DNA of 64,000 nucleotides from Rosa chinensis (GCF_002994745.2 NC_037089.1:82918347-82982346), one strand, 5' to 3'; shown: positions 23,790-37,600, counted from the first letter of the stretch. Notes: generated by a model from the letters alone, not told the origin. Translations and numbers: made by a program.

Positions 23790-25141
23790 TGTCACTTTAA
23801 CATAGGAAACGATAAGTACTTCAGAACTGAGCTACATAATAGTATATGACAAATCGTATATGTAATATGCTTGAAAAAATAAATCTTTATGTCATAGTTC
23901 AAGCATGAGAGAACAAATCTTCTTGTCCAGGTAAGTATCTAGTTTTTTATTTTATTTTATGGATATACTCTAATTTGATGACCGTCAATTATCAAATCCT
24001 TGCTTGACAACAAAAAGCCCATTACTTAAAAAAAGAAAATCAGAACAAAGATCAGGACTCATCATACTAAAGAAGTATAAGAAACTCAAAAGGTTATTCA
24101 AACTTTTAATTGTCTCACCAACTAAAGTATCAACTTCAAAATGAAGTGCATCATAAGAAAAAGAATGTCATCAGGTCTAGTTAATCCCCTTTATTTTTTG
24201 TTTACTTTTCCATGTCCGAACAACTCAAGCTAACAAAGCTCTTAAATACATTTCTGCATTTTGTTCCAACTCTTCTAAGAAGCTATTAAAGGGTATGCTA
24301 CAGTTCATAGAGTTGACAATTCGACCATGATTTGAGAATGAAGGCAACAATCACTATTTACTCAATTAATGCCAACACTAGCATACAGTCAAATTAAAGA
24401 TGAATTAGAAGTAATCTCAGGCAACCAAAACTAAACAAAAGTTCCATATTAGAGATTAATGCTCGCATTACTGATCTTGTCTCGCTCCTCTCTTATGCCA
24501 AGCACATTATGGGTGTGCAATCCATAGCACTTTATATATTTGCTTCAATGCCAGATATGCATTTCCATGCTATTGTCACACAAATTATATCCAGTAAAAT
24601 TAATGCTTCAAGTGAAAAGTTTGCCATAGTGAAAAGTTTATAGATGTCCTCGAGTCCAACATGCATTTTCTATGCACGTAACGTCAAAAGGTTTGCGGAA
24701 TTTTTCCAACATTCTTCGTTTTGCAATTTTTTTTAGTTGCATCTATTTTAAGTGATAAATTTTCGCCATGCCACAAAGATAAAACAATAAAAATAAAAAT
24801 TTCATGTTGTGTTTATATCATGACCCAATTTGTTAGGTTTATCATTATTATGACTATTTCAAGTGTTTAGCTTATTATTAGTTTTTTTTTTTATACGAAA
24901 AGACTATAAATGATTAAATAGTCTCCTCTAGAGCAACCAGCATCAAAGAGGTCGAAGTTCAGGGTCATTCTGATGTTATGAGGTAACTGACCAGTCCAAG
25001 AATGAGGCTCATCGAAGGCGTGACTCTGAGTTAGAAGAACATTCGCCAGAAAGTTTGTTTCTTTGAGAATATCTGAATATGGCTGAAGCATATACAAGTA
25101 AAGGTGGAAGCTATTTCTCGCTATGGTATCAAAGTAAATAT
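23790..25141. other. AT-rich intergenic stretch
   Basis: About 1.35 kb between the CACTA and hAT elements. A minus-strand frame at 25154-24891 has protein-like composition but was not matched to any family. Otherwise nothing was recognised. Confidence 0.4.
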
Positions 25142-25313
25142 TAGGGCTGGGCATCCAAAACCGAAGACCAGGTCCCGTCCCGAAAATTGATGAAACGGGC
25201 CAGTATCAAAATCTGAAATTCACTGTTTAGGCCCGTCCCGTCCCGTCCAGAAAAAACGGGACGGGTTTCGGTTCTTATTTTCTTGTCCCTTTTGGGCCCG
25301 TCCGGTACTGATT

Positions 25314-25355
<42 letters not shown>

Positions 25356-26348
25356 GTATAATTTATATTATCTTCACTCCTACTTTCTTTTCTGTCTTGG
25401 TCTTGTCTCCATCTCTCCCTCACCCTTTATTACTTTATTCCTCCCTGTCAGTTTCTTTTCTTTCTTCTCCCTCTCTCTTCCCCCCCTGTCTTCACCTCTC
25501 TCGGCCCTCTCTCCCCAGTTTCTTTTCTTTCTTCTCCCTCTCTCTCCTCGTCCGTTTTCACCCCTCTCTGGCTCTCTCTCCCTCACCCTTTATTCAGCCC
25601 TTCTTTCCTCAACCTTTGTTCAGCCTCTATTTTTCAAAGACATCACCACTACACCACTGCACTCCGGCATCCTCGGCCCACAACCATCTTCAGTCAACCT
25701 CGGGGCTCAGGGGCACCACAATCGTCGCACCACCCACAAGGAATGCCTTCCATATCTGTTCCTATCGATTTTGATTATCTTTTTTAAGATCTGGGTTTTG
25801 TCAATTTGTGCATGTTCTATGGAAGAAGTGGTATCTGAGGTTAATTTTATTTTCTTCTTTTCTTGAGATCTAGGTTTGTAAAAGTTGAGATCTGGATGTG
25901 TAAAAATTGATATTTGAGTTGTATTTTGATTTTGATATGGAAGAAACACTTCTTTATTTTTTTGTTCTGGTCACAGAAACACTTTTTTTTTTCCCTTAAT
26001 TCACTTGGAAGATGATCTCTCAGTACTTAATCTACTTGGTTTCTTATGTTTCAATGTCCTCTACACTTGAAATTAGTGTCACGCAATATAGATATTTTCA
26101 TATGTCATCTCTTCAGCTGCATCTTGAATGATTGAAATCTGGAAATTTTGGAATTTGGATACTCAAGTGTAGGGGAAAAAAAAGAGTCGGGTATCCCGAA
26201 TTGGGCCCGGGCCCGACCCTATCCCGATCGGTTTCGGTACCAACTTTGAAAAACCGTAATCCCTTCCCGGCCCGTCCCGAATAATATTTTCGGTATCGGG
26301 TTCAGTATCAGTCAGTAACCGGCCCGTCCTGGCCCGTGCCCAGACCTA
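25142..26348. mobile_element. Non-autonomous hAT-type element, 1.2 kb
   Basis: Terminal inverted repeats are TAGGGCTGGGCA at the left and TAGGTCTGGGCA read inward from the right (one mismatch in 12). They are flanked by identical 8-bp duplications GTAAATAT (25134-25141 and 26349-26356), the hallmark of hAT insertion. GGCCCGTCC/GGGACGGGC-type subterminal motifs occur at both ends. The middle holds a (TA)n run at about 25318-25350 and long pyrimidine-rich tracts, which create spurious open frames. No transposase is present. Confidence 0.85.
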
Positions 26349-26793
26349 GTAAATATATTGTTGACTGTCCTTCAACCACAGCCCACAACTGTTAAACATT
26401 ACCAATCGAATACTACCTTGAATTTCAGTCCTAGAATATGGTGATCCGATCCGTTATAATTTTTTTTTTGTAACCAAGTGTGTGTGTAGATATATATGGC
26501 AAAGAAAAGTTTGGGCTGGAGAGAAGGTTATTCTCCTACAAAGGCCTCATTGAAACACCACTACAACTCGATTTCCAATATAGGGAATGCATGCAGCATA
26601 GAAGATGAGCGGAAGCGGAAGACCACATGCACAATGCCACTTTGGACTACCATGACAACCCCCAGTTTTTTTGCTCAACTGCAATACACACACATGTGAA
26701 CCCACAGATCCTGATAGGTAGGATCATATGCTTTAATCCGATTACCCACCAATAAGGGGTTGTTGGCAATGGAAGTCGAATTTGAGTTCGGGT

Positions 26794-27017
26794 TGGTCGA
26801 GTTCAACCACAAGCACACACATACCAACTGCACAAACCTTTGTTGACATTTTTCTTTCTTTCTTGAAAGACATACTTTTCTGCCCTTTTTAAGTTGACAG
26901 TGTGTGGTCAAGTTCAACCACAAGCACACACATACCAACTGCACAAACCTTTGTTGACATTTTTCTTTCTTTCTTGAAAGACATACTTTTCTGCCCTTTT
27001 TAAGTTTGACAGTGTGT
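26794..27017. repeat. 111-bp tandem duplication
   Basis: Two nearly identical copies of about 111 bp in direct tandem (26794-26904 and 26905-27017), differing by single-base changes and one added T. Each contains CAACCACAAGCACACACATA. Confidence 0.9.
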
Positions 27018-27179
27018 AACTTAATCTCTGCCAGGATTGATTTATTTTTTTCGGTGAATTATGAGATTGTAGGCTTGTAGCAGAAATTGTTGAAAAGGAA
27101 AGATCTCAAATTAGAAAAGTGACAAATAAAATACAACTTATAAGTGGATGGATAACACCCAATTGTATTGAGACCTTTT

Positions 27180-27480
27180 GTGTTAAAACCCAACATCTAC
27201 CCAGTGGTTAAGTTAGGACAATATAGGTATGATGGTAGGCCATAGGCACGCTAGTCACTGTTTAACATGGTATCATAGTGGTTTATCCCACGAGTGCATG
27301 CCTCGCGGCCACACGGGCTCCATGTTACCCAATAAAATTGTCAACGTGTATGACTTGAAAATTTGCCACACGTGTTGAGGCGTGTTGAGAATATATAGAT
27401 TCCACATGGGAAAAATGAGACTTTGCCTATGGATTTATAAAGGTTTGGGCCAATTCATCAATTGCCAAGTGGTTTTGAAT
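27180..27480 (+). mobile_element. Possible LTR-derived fragment
   Basis: The stretch contains phrases typical of plant copia-like LTRs: a GGTATCATAGTGG run, a GCCTCGCGGCCACACG segment, TGTTGAGAATATATAGATTCC and a TTTATAAAGG TATA-like box (about 27434). Boundaries and partner were not found. Confidence 0.3.
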
Positions 27481-27499
27481 ATGAACCCCATATCACTTT

Positions 27500-27970
27500 T
27501 TACATACTAGCAGATACTTGACTGTCACAAGGTTGGTACCATCACCGTCTCCCTGCAGAAGTCCCCAAGTACCATATCTTGGGCTGGGTCCAGTACCCAC
27601 CATTATGGTGCTCCCAAAGGGTGATACCTTGTGTGAGAAAGGCCTCGGATCTATCCAGTAGAGCTCACCAAAGCATACACCAGAGCCTCCTATAATCACA
27701 AAGGGATGAACTGCATCCCATATCGAAGAAATGGGAAACACATTTCCCATGCTGAAGTATAGAAGTTACACTCAACCACCTTAAAGGGGGTAATAACTTC
27801 TCCTTCTTTACTATTACTCTGTCAAATTAGAAATAGAACCTGACTTCAGCATCGGAGAGGCATTCCCTTTGACGTTTTGTTTTCATTTTGACAGGGTCCC
27901 GGAGTTATCTTGGTACCCGCTAGAGGGTATAGCATTCTACCTGACGTATCAAGAGAAGTCACCAGAAACA
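27500..27970 (+). mobile_element. 5' LTR (3' part) of Tat-lineage element B
   Basis: This sequence ends ...GAAACA directly before the primer binding site of element B, as the LTR should. The true left boundary and the partner LTR were not identified, so the start is approximate. Confidence 0.4.
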
Positions 27971-27991
27971 TTGGCGTTGTCTGTGGGAACC
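27971..27991 (+). other. Primer binding site of element B
   Basis: TTGGCGTTGTCTGTGGGAAC differs by only two bases from the corresponding site of element A and sits 24 bases before the gag start codon. Confidence 0.6.
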
Positions 27992-28014
27992 AGTAGCACT
28001 ATCGGCTCTATACC

Positions 28015-31000
28015 ATGAGCAAGACGAGGCAGCAAGCTCGGGCAGAAGCGTCGTCAGGGAATTAGTTTTTAGTCCCGATACCTCTGCGTTCGAGACACCA
28101 AACATTGGAACTGAAACCCATAGACTGGGAGCCTTGGACCAGGTGGTAGGCAACAACTCCTCACCAGTCCGGGATCTTCTAACCCTGGTTTCAGAAATGG
28201 AAGCCATGTGAGCGGAGATCACAGCCTTCCGTCAACAAAGTCAGATCGACCCGGAACAGTAAAGAATTTATTGAGAGACTCCTCCTCTCACAACAGAGGT
28301 TGCAGGAGTTGGAGGATATGAACACAGCACTCACTCGTGCGCTAGATAGGCGACACCAACAGAATGAGGCCCTTACTCAGGCCCTCACTAAGGCCTTGCA
28401 ACCTTTTGTAGAGGGGACAGCAGCTGCCCTGGTGACTACAGCCATAGGAATCCTCAGAGCAGGATCTTCCAGAGTAAATACCATTGGCCAGAGAATAATA
28501 GAATAATACACCTGCCAATCCAGATGCATCCGGAGAATCAGAGGGACTTGCCGCCCCCTCCCCCGCCAACGTTGGAGCAGGCATAACATCCAGTAACTGA
28601 CCCCAACACGACGCTCCTTATACAAATGAGCCATTCCTTGGCAACCCTACAAGCGAGGGTGGAAGCAAGTCAGAAACGAGAATCGTGGCGCCCTGTAACC
28701 ACCTTTGAGGATCGACCGGGACCTTTCACACCAGCGGTCCGGAACGCCGTTAGTACAAATGCCACCAAACCACTTAAGATTGACTACACTAGAGTGGGAT
28801 ACCCATATCAACATTTGCAGGCTTTCCGTTCACAAACAAGTGGTGTTCCCAAAGGGTACACGGACGAGGTTTGCTGCAACATGTTCTAGGAAACACTGTC
28901 CAGAGAGGCTTTAAGTTGGTTCTAAGAGTTGCTGGCCGACTCTATAAGATCTTTCAAAGGATTGGAAGACAAATTCGTGGCACGTTTCATTCTGCGCACC
29001 GATGGAATTAACACTCTAACGGGACTACTAAAAGTACAACAAGGGGAAAATGAAACGTTGACATCATTTGTCAACAGGTGGCAATCTGTAACAGTCAAGT
29101 GCGGGGACCTAAACAAGGAATTGGCCGAAATGGTCTTCAGGTGAGGTTTAAGACTCGAAGACTTCCTCTACGAGATAAATCACCATCACCCAACTAGCTA
29201 TGACGAGCTAATGGCCATTGCTATCGGGCACACGTAGAAACATAAGGGGATAGTGTGAAACAAGAAAGAAAGAAAGCATCAACCACTTCGACCCGAGTGG
29301 AAAGGGAGGAGCCCAAAAGAGGGAGTGGACCCAGGAGAATGGTCGGTCACCTTACCCAACAAGTAAGCGTGGCAAAAAGTCTTAACCTAGAACCAACGAG
29401 TACTCAACTAAGTCGTATCACCGGGAAGCTAGAAAGACCATAACAACAGTATCCCAAGGTCACACCCCCACCTAAATATGAAGTATTCACTGTTCTTACT
29501 GCTTCATACGAGACTATCTGGAATGAGAACAAAGATGAGATACTCGGACCTCTACCATAGAAGTTTCCAAAAAGTAAGCTTACTCAGTGGGACATCGGAA
29601 GATTATGCAGTTACCACGAGGATGCCGGACACAAGACTAACCTCTGCATGGCTTTAAAGAACACCATCGAGTCATTGATACAGAATGGCAAACTTCAACG
29701 GTACCTACCTGCCAAGGAGGTGAGGGCTATTGACGTATACGGCCGGATACTCATAATACATGGTGGGAGACTGAAAGACCTGCAACCACAAAGGAAGAAA
29801 CGAAGCACGATTTCTGAGCACGCAGAGGTTTTTAATTTCCATAAACCCAGGAAAGAGGGAAATATATCCGGGTGGAAGTCAACCACATTCCTAGAAGAAG
29901 AAGAAGAGGGGAATCTTAAGATGCCTCACGATGATACATTTCTCATAACACTGCAAATGGATCATTATATCACTTCTAGGGTGCTAGTGGATACCGGGAC
30001 GTTGGTAAGCGTGCTATTCCGTGACGCTTACAAGGCACTGAACCGAGGATGGGCAAAAGTATCATAGGGCAACGAACCCCTAATCAGCTTCTCTGGCGAT
30101 ATAGTTCAGTTGTTGGGCTCTGATTCTTTATTGATCACTGTGGGAAAAAGTCCAAACTCATCAACCATTAAGACCGAATTCATTGTGGTCGATTGCATTT
30201 CTTCATATAACTCAATCTTGGGGTGCCAGGCACGTACTGTGGTGCCTCAAGACTTTCGTGGCTGGCCATATGCTTATGATGAAGGTTTCATCCCCTGTAG
30301 GAGTGGCAAAGATCAGGGAAGATTAGGCGGCAACAAGACATTGTTATGCATTAACAGTTTCTCAGGGCAAGGGGAGAACATAGATGCTATCGGTAACAGT
30401 GGAGCCCTCACTTTCTGATAGATAGGAGGATCCCAAGGATGATACAGATTCAGATGAAATCACGAAGAGTGGCCCGGTGCAGTAGAAGACATTGAAGAGT
30501 TTGTCTTATCTGAGGCATACTCAAATAGAACAGTTCGAATTGGTACGAAGCTGAGTCCATCTGTCAAGGACAGTCTAATCCAGTTCTTGCAAGCCAACTC
30601 ATCTGCTTTCGCTTGATCGTACAAGGATGTGCCTGGAATTCCTATGGATACGACTGTGCACAACCTCAACATCATCATTTTCTCACACCCGTAAGACAAA
30701 AGTGCAAACTTCTCAACCAGGACATTTACAAAGTCATACGAGCAGAAGTGAAAAAGCTTCAAGCCATCAAATTCATCAGGGAGGTGACCTACCTGAGCTG
30801 GCTTGCCAACATAGTATGGTACCCAAGAAAACAGTGGGATTCTGGCACATGTATGTCGACTACACAAACCTTAACCGAGCTTGTCCCAAGGATAGTTTCT
30901 CCCTCCCAAGGATCGACTAGCTCATAGATTCCACAGTTGGGCACCGGCTACTCAGCTTCATGGATGCTTTCAGCGGGTACAACCAAATTTTGATAAACGC

Positions 31001-34000
31001 TGCTGATGAGGAACACACTGCATTCACCACTGATAAGGGCCTCTACCGTTACCAGGTTATGCCTTTTGGATTAAAAAATGATGGGGCCACGTATCAAAGA
31101 CTCGTCAACTTCATGTTTGTTGATGTCATTGGTACCATCATGGAAGTATACGTGGACGACATGCTAGTCAAAAGTCTCACCGTTGATGATCATGTCACGA
31201 ACTTGGCAATCGTTTTCACCATAATCTTACTCAACAATATGCTGTTGAACCCGTAAAAGTGTATCTTCAGAGTCGAGGTAGGGAAGTTCTTTGGCTATAT
31301 CATCAGCCACAAGGGTATCGAGGCAAACTCTAAGAAGGTACACGTGATTCTAAACATGACGTCACCCATCCTCCGCAACGAGGTCTAATCCTTTACCTGT
31401 AGGATAGCCGCCATTTTGTGATTCGTATCGAGACTCACATACAAGTGTGGTCCTTTCTTCAAATTGCTGAAGACACAGCACATCGAGTACATCGCCTGTA
31501 CCGTGGAGCACGAGGCATCGTTTCTGGGTAATAAGGCCTACTTGGCCACTATACCATTGTTATCAAAACTCATTCCCAGTGAAATGTTGTACATCTATTT
31601 AGCTACATCTGAGACGTCCGTCAGCTCAGCACTCATAAGGAGCTGCGAGTACTCGGTGTACTATGCAGGCAATGGTTACACTGGTGTTGAATTACGATAC
31701 CCGGACATAGAAAAGGTAGCTTTACTGGTTTTGGGTTGTCACCGATGACATTTTCTCTTGTAGTGTTTGGCTCTCCTAGTGTCTACCAGAAAAGGTAGCT
31801 TTACTGGTTTTGGGTTGTCGCCAATGACATTTTCTCTTGTACTATGCAGTCTACACCAACCACCCATTAAGGCAGGTACTTCAAAATACAGAGACCTTGG
31901 GCAGGCTTGTTAAATGGGCCATCGAATTGGGAGAATTTGATATTCACTATAAACCCCGAACAACCATCAAGGGCCAGGCAGTAACGGACTTAATTTCTGA
32001 GTTGATCCCCACTCAGGATACTCTAACTCAGATCAAGAACCCACCAGCCTCACGCCCTCAACCTAGCACCTAGCAGCTCTATGTTGATGGAGCATCGAAC
32101 AAGAGGACAAGCAGAGATGGTATTTTGCTCGTCAGCCCTAATAACCAAATTTACGAGTACGCCCTCAAATTTGCTTTCAATACATCCAACAATGCAGCTG
32201 AGTATGAGGCACTTATTGCGGGGCTGCAAGTGGCCCAGGAAGTAGGTGTCCAGAACCTCCACATATTTAGCAACTAGCAGCTAGTCGTAAATCAGGTCAA
32301 TGAGGACTTTGAGGCCAAGGAGCCCCAAATGTCATCTTACCAGGCTCTCGCCAAGGCATTAGTGCAGCGGTTCACCACGTTTACAATTACTCAGATACCA
32401 ATGGCGAAGAATAATAAGGCAGATGCCCTTGCCAAGCTTGCAGCGACCCCACCAAGTACTGCCTACGGTGCCACAATGGTAGAAATATTGGACAAACCCA
32501 GCACTTCGAAGATGGTATCAGAGATTTTCTCCATCGAGACCACCCCTTCATGGATGGACCCGATACTCAAGTACATGGTCGACGACCTTACCCCAGAGGA
32601 CAAGGTCGACGCTAGAAGGTTACCACTCAGGTCAGCTCGATATATGTTAATGTTAGAAACCGAAGGCTCTAATTAACATTAGAGAAAGAGAGAGAGAGTG
32701 AAAGACACAATGTATAGTGGTTCGTCTCTCGACTTAGCGGGAGACTACATCCACTTAAAAGCTTTACTATATGTTTGGGCCTTGCAGCCCAATATGATTA
32801 TAAGAGGTGTTGTAATGGGATCATCATCTAAGTGGGTGGAGGTCCCTTTTATAAGTAAGGGAGCCTCCCCTCTTACATTTGTTTTCCAATGTGGGACTCA
32901 AAGTCCCCTTTTCTAGTCTACAAAGGCTAATTGTGAGGCAACTTGGCAAAGCCGGAAAGGTGGCTTGCCAGCGAGATATTGGTGGCTTCCGACTACCGTG
33001 GCATAGCTTGGAGATCGGGTTACTGGATGCATGTCGCCGTTGGGTCCCACCATGGCTTGTGGGTCCCTTAAAAAGGGTATTACATATGCTTGGTGACATA
33101 GAAAATCCTCCATAATAGTGGAGGTATGTATAGTACACAATAATGAACGACAAACTGTACAAAAGGGGTCACAGTTTTCCTAACCTCAAGTGAGCCACGG
33201 AGGACGAATGCCACAAGATCCTAAAGGATATACACGTAGGGGCACGTTCCTTGGCACGCAAGGCCTTTAGTGTTGGCTATTTCTGGCTTACAATGTCAGC
33301 ATTAACTGAAGCTGTCTCAAACTCCTGCCATAAGTCCCAGATGTACGCCAACATCCCCAGGGCACCGCTAATTGTTCTTTCCATTTTACTCGCACCATGG
33401 CCTTTTGTTCAATGGGGACTAGACCTCATCGGTAAGCTCCCTATGGCAATGGGACAATTCAAATACTCCATCGTATCGGTGGACTACCAAACTAAGTGGG
33501 TAGAGGTTGAACCCCTGGTAGCCATCATAATAGAAAAGGTCAAAAATTTCTTGTGGAGGAATATCTATTGTCACGGACAATGGGGCATAATTTGATAATG
33601 ATGAGCTACAAGTATACACTAAGAACATAAGCACTAAGATCCTGAATGCCTCGCCAGCACATCCACAAACAAATGGCCAGGTGGAGGCTGTCAACAAAAT
33701 AATCAAGAAGATTCTAAAAAAGAAATGGGAGGACGCCAAGGAACTTTAGGCCTCCAACCTTCCGAAAACATTGTGGGCCATCAGGACAATAGCAATAGAG
33801 GCCACCGGTGAGACACCTTTCTACGTCGCCTTCGGCACGGAAGCAGTGCTCCCCATCATGACAAAGATACAAAGTGGAAGAATCGAGTACTTTGATGCGG
33901 GTACTAACGCAAAGGCCTCTAACTGGACGCAGACTTACTTAAGGAAAGCGGGGATGTGGCGTACATGTGTAACCTGGAAAATAAGATAAGAAAAGCTCTC

Positions 34001-34189
34001 TACTATGATGCTATAGTTCAGTCCCGTATGCTTAAACTAGGCGACTAGGTCATGAAACAGGAGTACTAGGAGCCAAGGGGACTGGACCCTTCCTGGGTAG
34101 GTCCCTATAAGATCATCGAGGAAGTTGTCCCCGCTACTTTCTACATCCGGGACATGGATCCAATACCCGTGGAACACTCAGCGTCTTAA
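28015..34189 (+). pseudogene. Decayed gag-pol of Tat-lineage Ty3/gypsy element B
   Basis: From ATG at 28015 the reading passes through many stops and frame changes. Recognisable in order: gag domain (about 28840-29230, FVARFILRTDGIN and VNRWQSV); a Cys/His knuckle-like segment (about 29590-29650); protease VLVDTGT (about 29983); reverse transcriptase (about 30780-31300, MDAFSGYNQI, MPFGLKN, YVDDMLVKS); a first RNase H remnant (31464-32060); a second, archaeal-type RNase H (32074-32470, LYVDGASN and NNAAEYEAL); and an integrase core plus C-terminal region (33200-34189, HPQTNGQVEAVN, ETPFYVAFG, WVGPYK). Two RNase H domains are a Tat-lineage trait. In the second RNase H the expected SDS motif reads SN followed by a stop. 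A solo LTR interrupts between RNase H and integrase. The element cannot make its own enzymes. Confidence 0.85.
32645..33139 (-). mobile_element. Solo LTR inserted in element B pol
   Basis: A 495-bp block reading TGTTAATGTTAG...TAGTACACA on the plus strand. Its reverse complement aligns by eye with the LTRs at 38825-39322 and 47414-47911, including a CTTATAAAAGGGA TATA region and an AGAGAGAGAG tract near one end. Pol coding sequence resumes immediately on the other side. Flanks ATATA and ATAAT are only an approximate duplication. Confidence 0.7.
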
Positions 34190-34607
34190 GTATGTATTAT
34201 TACAAGTAGATCCCGGGGTATCTTAACCTAGCTTTTTGATCATCCAGCTATGGCAAGTACCTATTGGGTACTTATTTTGTATATGCCACCATGTGGTACT
34301 TGACTGGTAAAAGGAATTATTCAGAACATTGCTTACATTTTAACTTAGCCACCGGGTACCATCGGCTACAATGTTAATTACTCTATTGCAGTAATAAGTA
34401 CTTCAAATGGAAGCAATTTTAATCCCTTTCAACATTTCCATTCAAGACTTCAAGTAACAAAAAATTACAATTATTAACAAAATCTCAGACTCTCAAGCAA
34501 AGGAAATAATTGAAGGGACAGTCCAACACTGGCTCACGACCATTGTCCAAAATATGGGTAATCTCTTTAAAAAAGAAAAGAAAAAAAAAAGATAAGAAAT
34601 ATAACAT
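34190..34607. other. Untranslated spacer between pol and the antisense gene of element B
   Basis: AT-rich with no open frame. It separates the two convergent genes of element B and would hold both transcript 3' ends. An A-rich run lies at about 34563-34592. Confidence 0.4.
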
Positions 34608-37600
34608 CTACTGATCCTGGGCCTCAATGTGACTCTCGGAGACATCACCTTTGGCTTCAGCTACCTCTGCTTCCTGCTTCTTCTTCTTCGTCTTCTTCTT
34701 CTCTAGGAGTCCACATTCGAACTTTGCCTCATCCATGTACTCGGCAGCCACCCACTCCCGGTACTTCAAGATCACCGCCTTGTCCCGGGCAGAAATTAGC
34801 ATATTAACCAACTCTTATAAGCCTTTGTACTCTTCGACCGCCTCCCGGTGCACCTCGGGAATGTGGCCTTCCAGGTACTCAGACTTGGCTTTCCAGGAGT
34901 TAGCTTTCTCCTGTATATCTCGGAGAGACTCCAACTCTTTCTTCAGCCCAACAACCATACCCTCTAGCTCTGGGATCCTCTTTTTGGTCTGTTCTAGCTC
35001 GATCACTCTCGAGGTCAATGAGTCAACCTTCTGCCTCAGGGAGTCTTGCTCTTTCTCCAACCTCACTTTCTCCTCATACAGTTACTTCACTTGCCCCGAC
35101 AAATTGCTCACTTCCTCTTTCATCCGCGTGTCCTCCTCACAGGCATAGATAGTGTAGACATTGTACAGAGCTTGTGAAACTACTATCAGTCAAAAAAAAA
35201 AGTTTACCCGCATCATTGACTCCCGGGCCAACCAGCGATTTTCCTGGGGAGTGTTGTCCTTGGCCCATACTCAGTCCAAGTCAATATCCTTCAAGTCCCC
35301 GACATAAAGCGCACAAACTTTTCATCTGTAACCCCATACTCACCCAACAACTGTTTAATTGGTTTTTTAGGCACGACAGGGATAGAAAGAGACAATATAC
35401 TTAGCGAGGGGGCGGCCTCCTGGATAACTGGGCTCTTTCGAGCTTTCTTCACACCAATACCCATAACATCTCTGCCAGTGTATGTCACCTCGTCCTTGTC
35501 CCCACTCCAGTGACGATGACGGTGCTGCCTTTTCCTTTTCTCCTCAGGGAGGAGGCCATCTTCACTTTCCAAGGACCTGCTCGGGCGCCAGACCTGTGAA
35601 CCCGTCACTTTGTCCTTCCCTTTCTCCGGGGATACCATTGTAACCACTATATCTATTAGGACATCCTCTCTCCTGACGGTCGGAGCATTGGGGTCCGGGT
35701 CTCCATATCTTTCGTTCGGTATCTCCAATAACAGCTCTTCAATACTTTACCCAGTTTGCTTGTTGGCCAGATCAACATCAATATGCAGGGAGTCTTCCTC
35801 TTGGTTGATTAGCATATCTATCAACTTGGAGTCCTTCCTTCTGTTTTTAGGTTTATGGTTTCGAGGTTTCTTCCTATCCATAAAAAATAAAGCAAATAAA
35901 AAAAATTATCTTTTTGGAATCCATGCATGCCTATCTCACTGGGTACTCTTCCTATCCCCAGTCTATCAAGTATGAAGTACCAGATGAACCTATAAGAGCT
36001 TCTTTCTTCTGGGTCACTCCATGCAGCATACACTCTTGTTATTCGTTTTCTCTCCACTTCAGATAAGGTATAACCCTAATCCCCGATGGCTTGACACGTT
36101 CCCATTAAGCGCCACTTTCTGTTCTTTATCTGCCACCGGCCTCCAGTAAGGAACACCTTATTCCTCAACTTCTTACTCTGGGAGGTGGGTGTTAGCATTA
36201 AAGCCACTCTCAAGTGCAAGAGGTACAAGTTATAGAATAGGGGATTAAGTAAGGATGTCGAACCCACGAGGATTGGTAAATCCTTTCCTATCTAGGGAAA
36301 ACCTAAGGAAAAACTAGAAGAATATGCAAATGTACAATCACAATCAAAGGCTCACAAGTGAACCAAAGTTCATGGTGAGTGTGTGCAAGATGGTGTGTAG
36401 AGATTTGATTTTGATTTTGAGATTGGTTTCTATTCAAATTGAAACAATGAAAACAAGTAATATAAACTAACCTAAACAAAACAAGTTGTTATCAAATGGA
36501 TGGGAGTTAGGGCATCGGGTTTCACCTTTTGCCTCCCTTGCAAGCATTAAAGCAATTGAATATAAATGATGCAAAGCTAATTGTCCAACTACCCTCTTAG
36601 CATCTGGATAGGACTACTAAGGCTTAAACCCCTTTCATTTTATTAACTCTAACCGGATAAGTCTAGAGCTAACTATCTAGAGACAATTCAATTACAGGAT
36701 AGGTCTCAATCATTTGCCCCTAAATGCATAAAGCTTAGAGTTTAGGTAATCAAGCAAGCAAACCAATCCTATCTCTAGGTGATTTTAGCTCACTACCCTC
36801 ACATGCACACATGGTGTGCTTTCATGCTCCCTTTTTGCCTAAAGGTAATCAATCTCTAGGAAAAACTTCATGTCATGGCAAACACATAACTCAAATTGAT
36901 TAGGTCTAAGTAATGCATTCAACTATTGACTTAGCATGTGAGAATGAATACATGAATTTGCATCGATTTATAAACAAAAGCATCAATCCAAGCAAGTTTG
37001 GCTAGGGCTTTCAACCCTAGCCCCAACTAGTTCACTACTCACACATAGCTAGATACACAAGCTTCAACATTCTATTAAACATCAAATACATAAAGAGATA
37101 GAGAGTAAAGGGTGACTATTGATGATGCCGGAAGAGGTGGTGGAGATGGGTCTCCAAGAACATGATGTGGTGGTAGTCACCTCCTTCTCCTTGCTCCAAG
37201 CTCTTGATATTGGTAAGAATAGTGAAATTTGGGATTTCTAAGATGAGTTGTGGTGTTGAATGGTGGAGGAAATGAAGGTTGTAGTGGTGGATATGGAGGT
37301 TTTAGAAGTGGATATGGTGGTTTTTGTGGTGGAAATGGTGGTGTCTTCTCTAGAGAGAAAAATGGATCTTGGATAGGATGAAGATGATTGAATGGAGTCA
37401 AGCCTTCTGAATAATTGGTCTTTGGCCTCTTTTTGATCAGCTAGGTGTGTCATCTTTGGTCCCCAAGTGTGCAAGAGATGCTCTTACACCATTGTCCCCC
37501 AAATGGTCCCAAATTGGCAAGGTGATAAAAGGACAAGGTGTAGGGAGATATTTGAATTTCAAGTGATGGGAGATTCTCACCACCGTGGTCCTCCTTTGCT

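Noticed and set aside
25283..25866. Two overlapping plus-strand frames of 163 and 170 codons
   Set aside because: They read through CT-rich tracts inside the hAT element; composition is biased and no domain is visible.
37177..37474. Proline- and serine-rich frames, repeated at 44035-44332
   Set aside because: Both copies lie in the 1.69-kb LTR-like element and arise from a GGTGGA/GGAGGT-rich stretch on the other strand.
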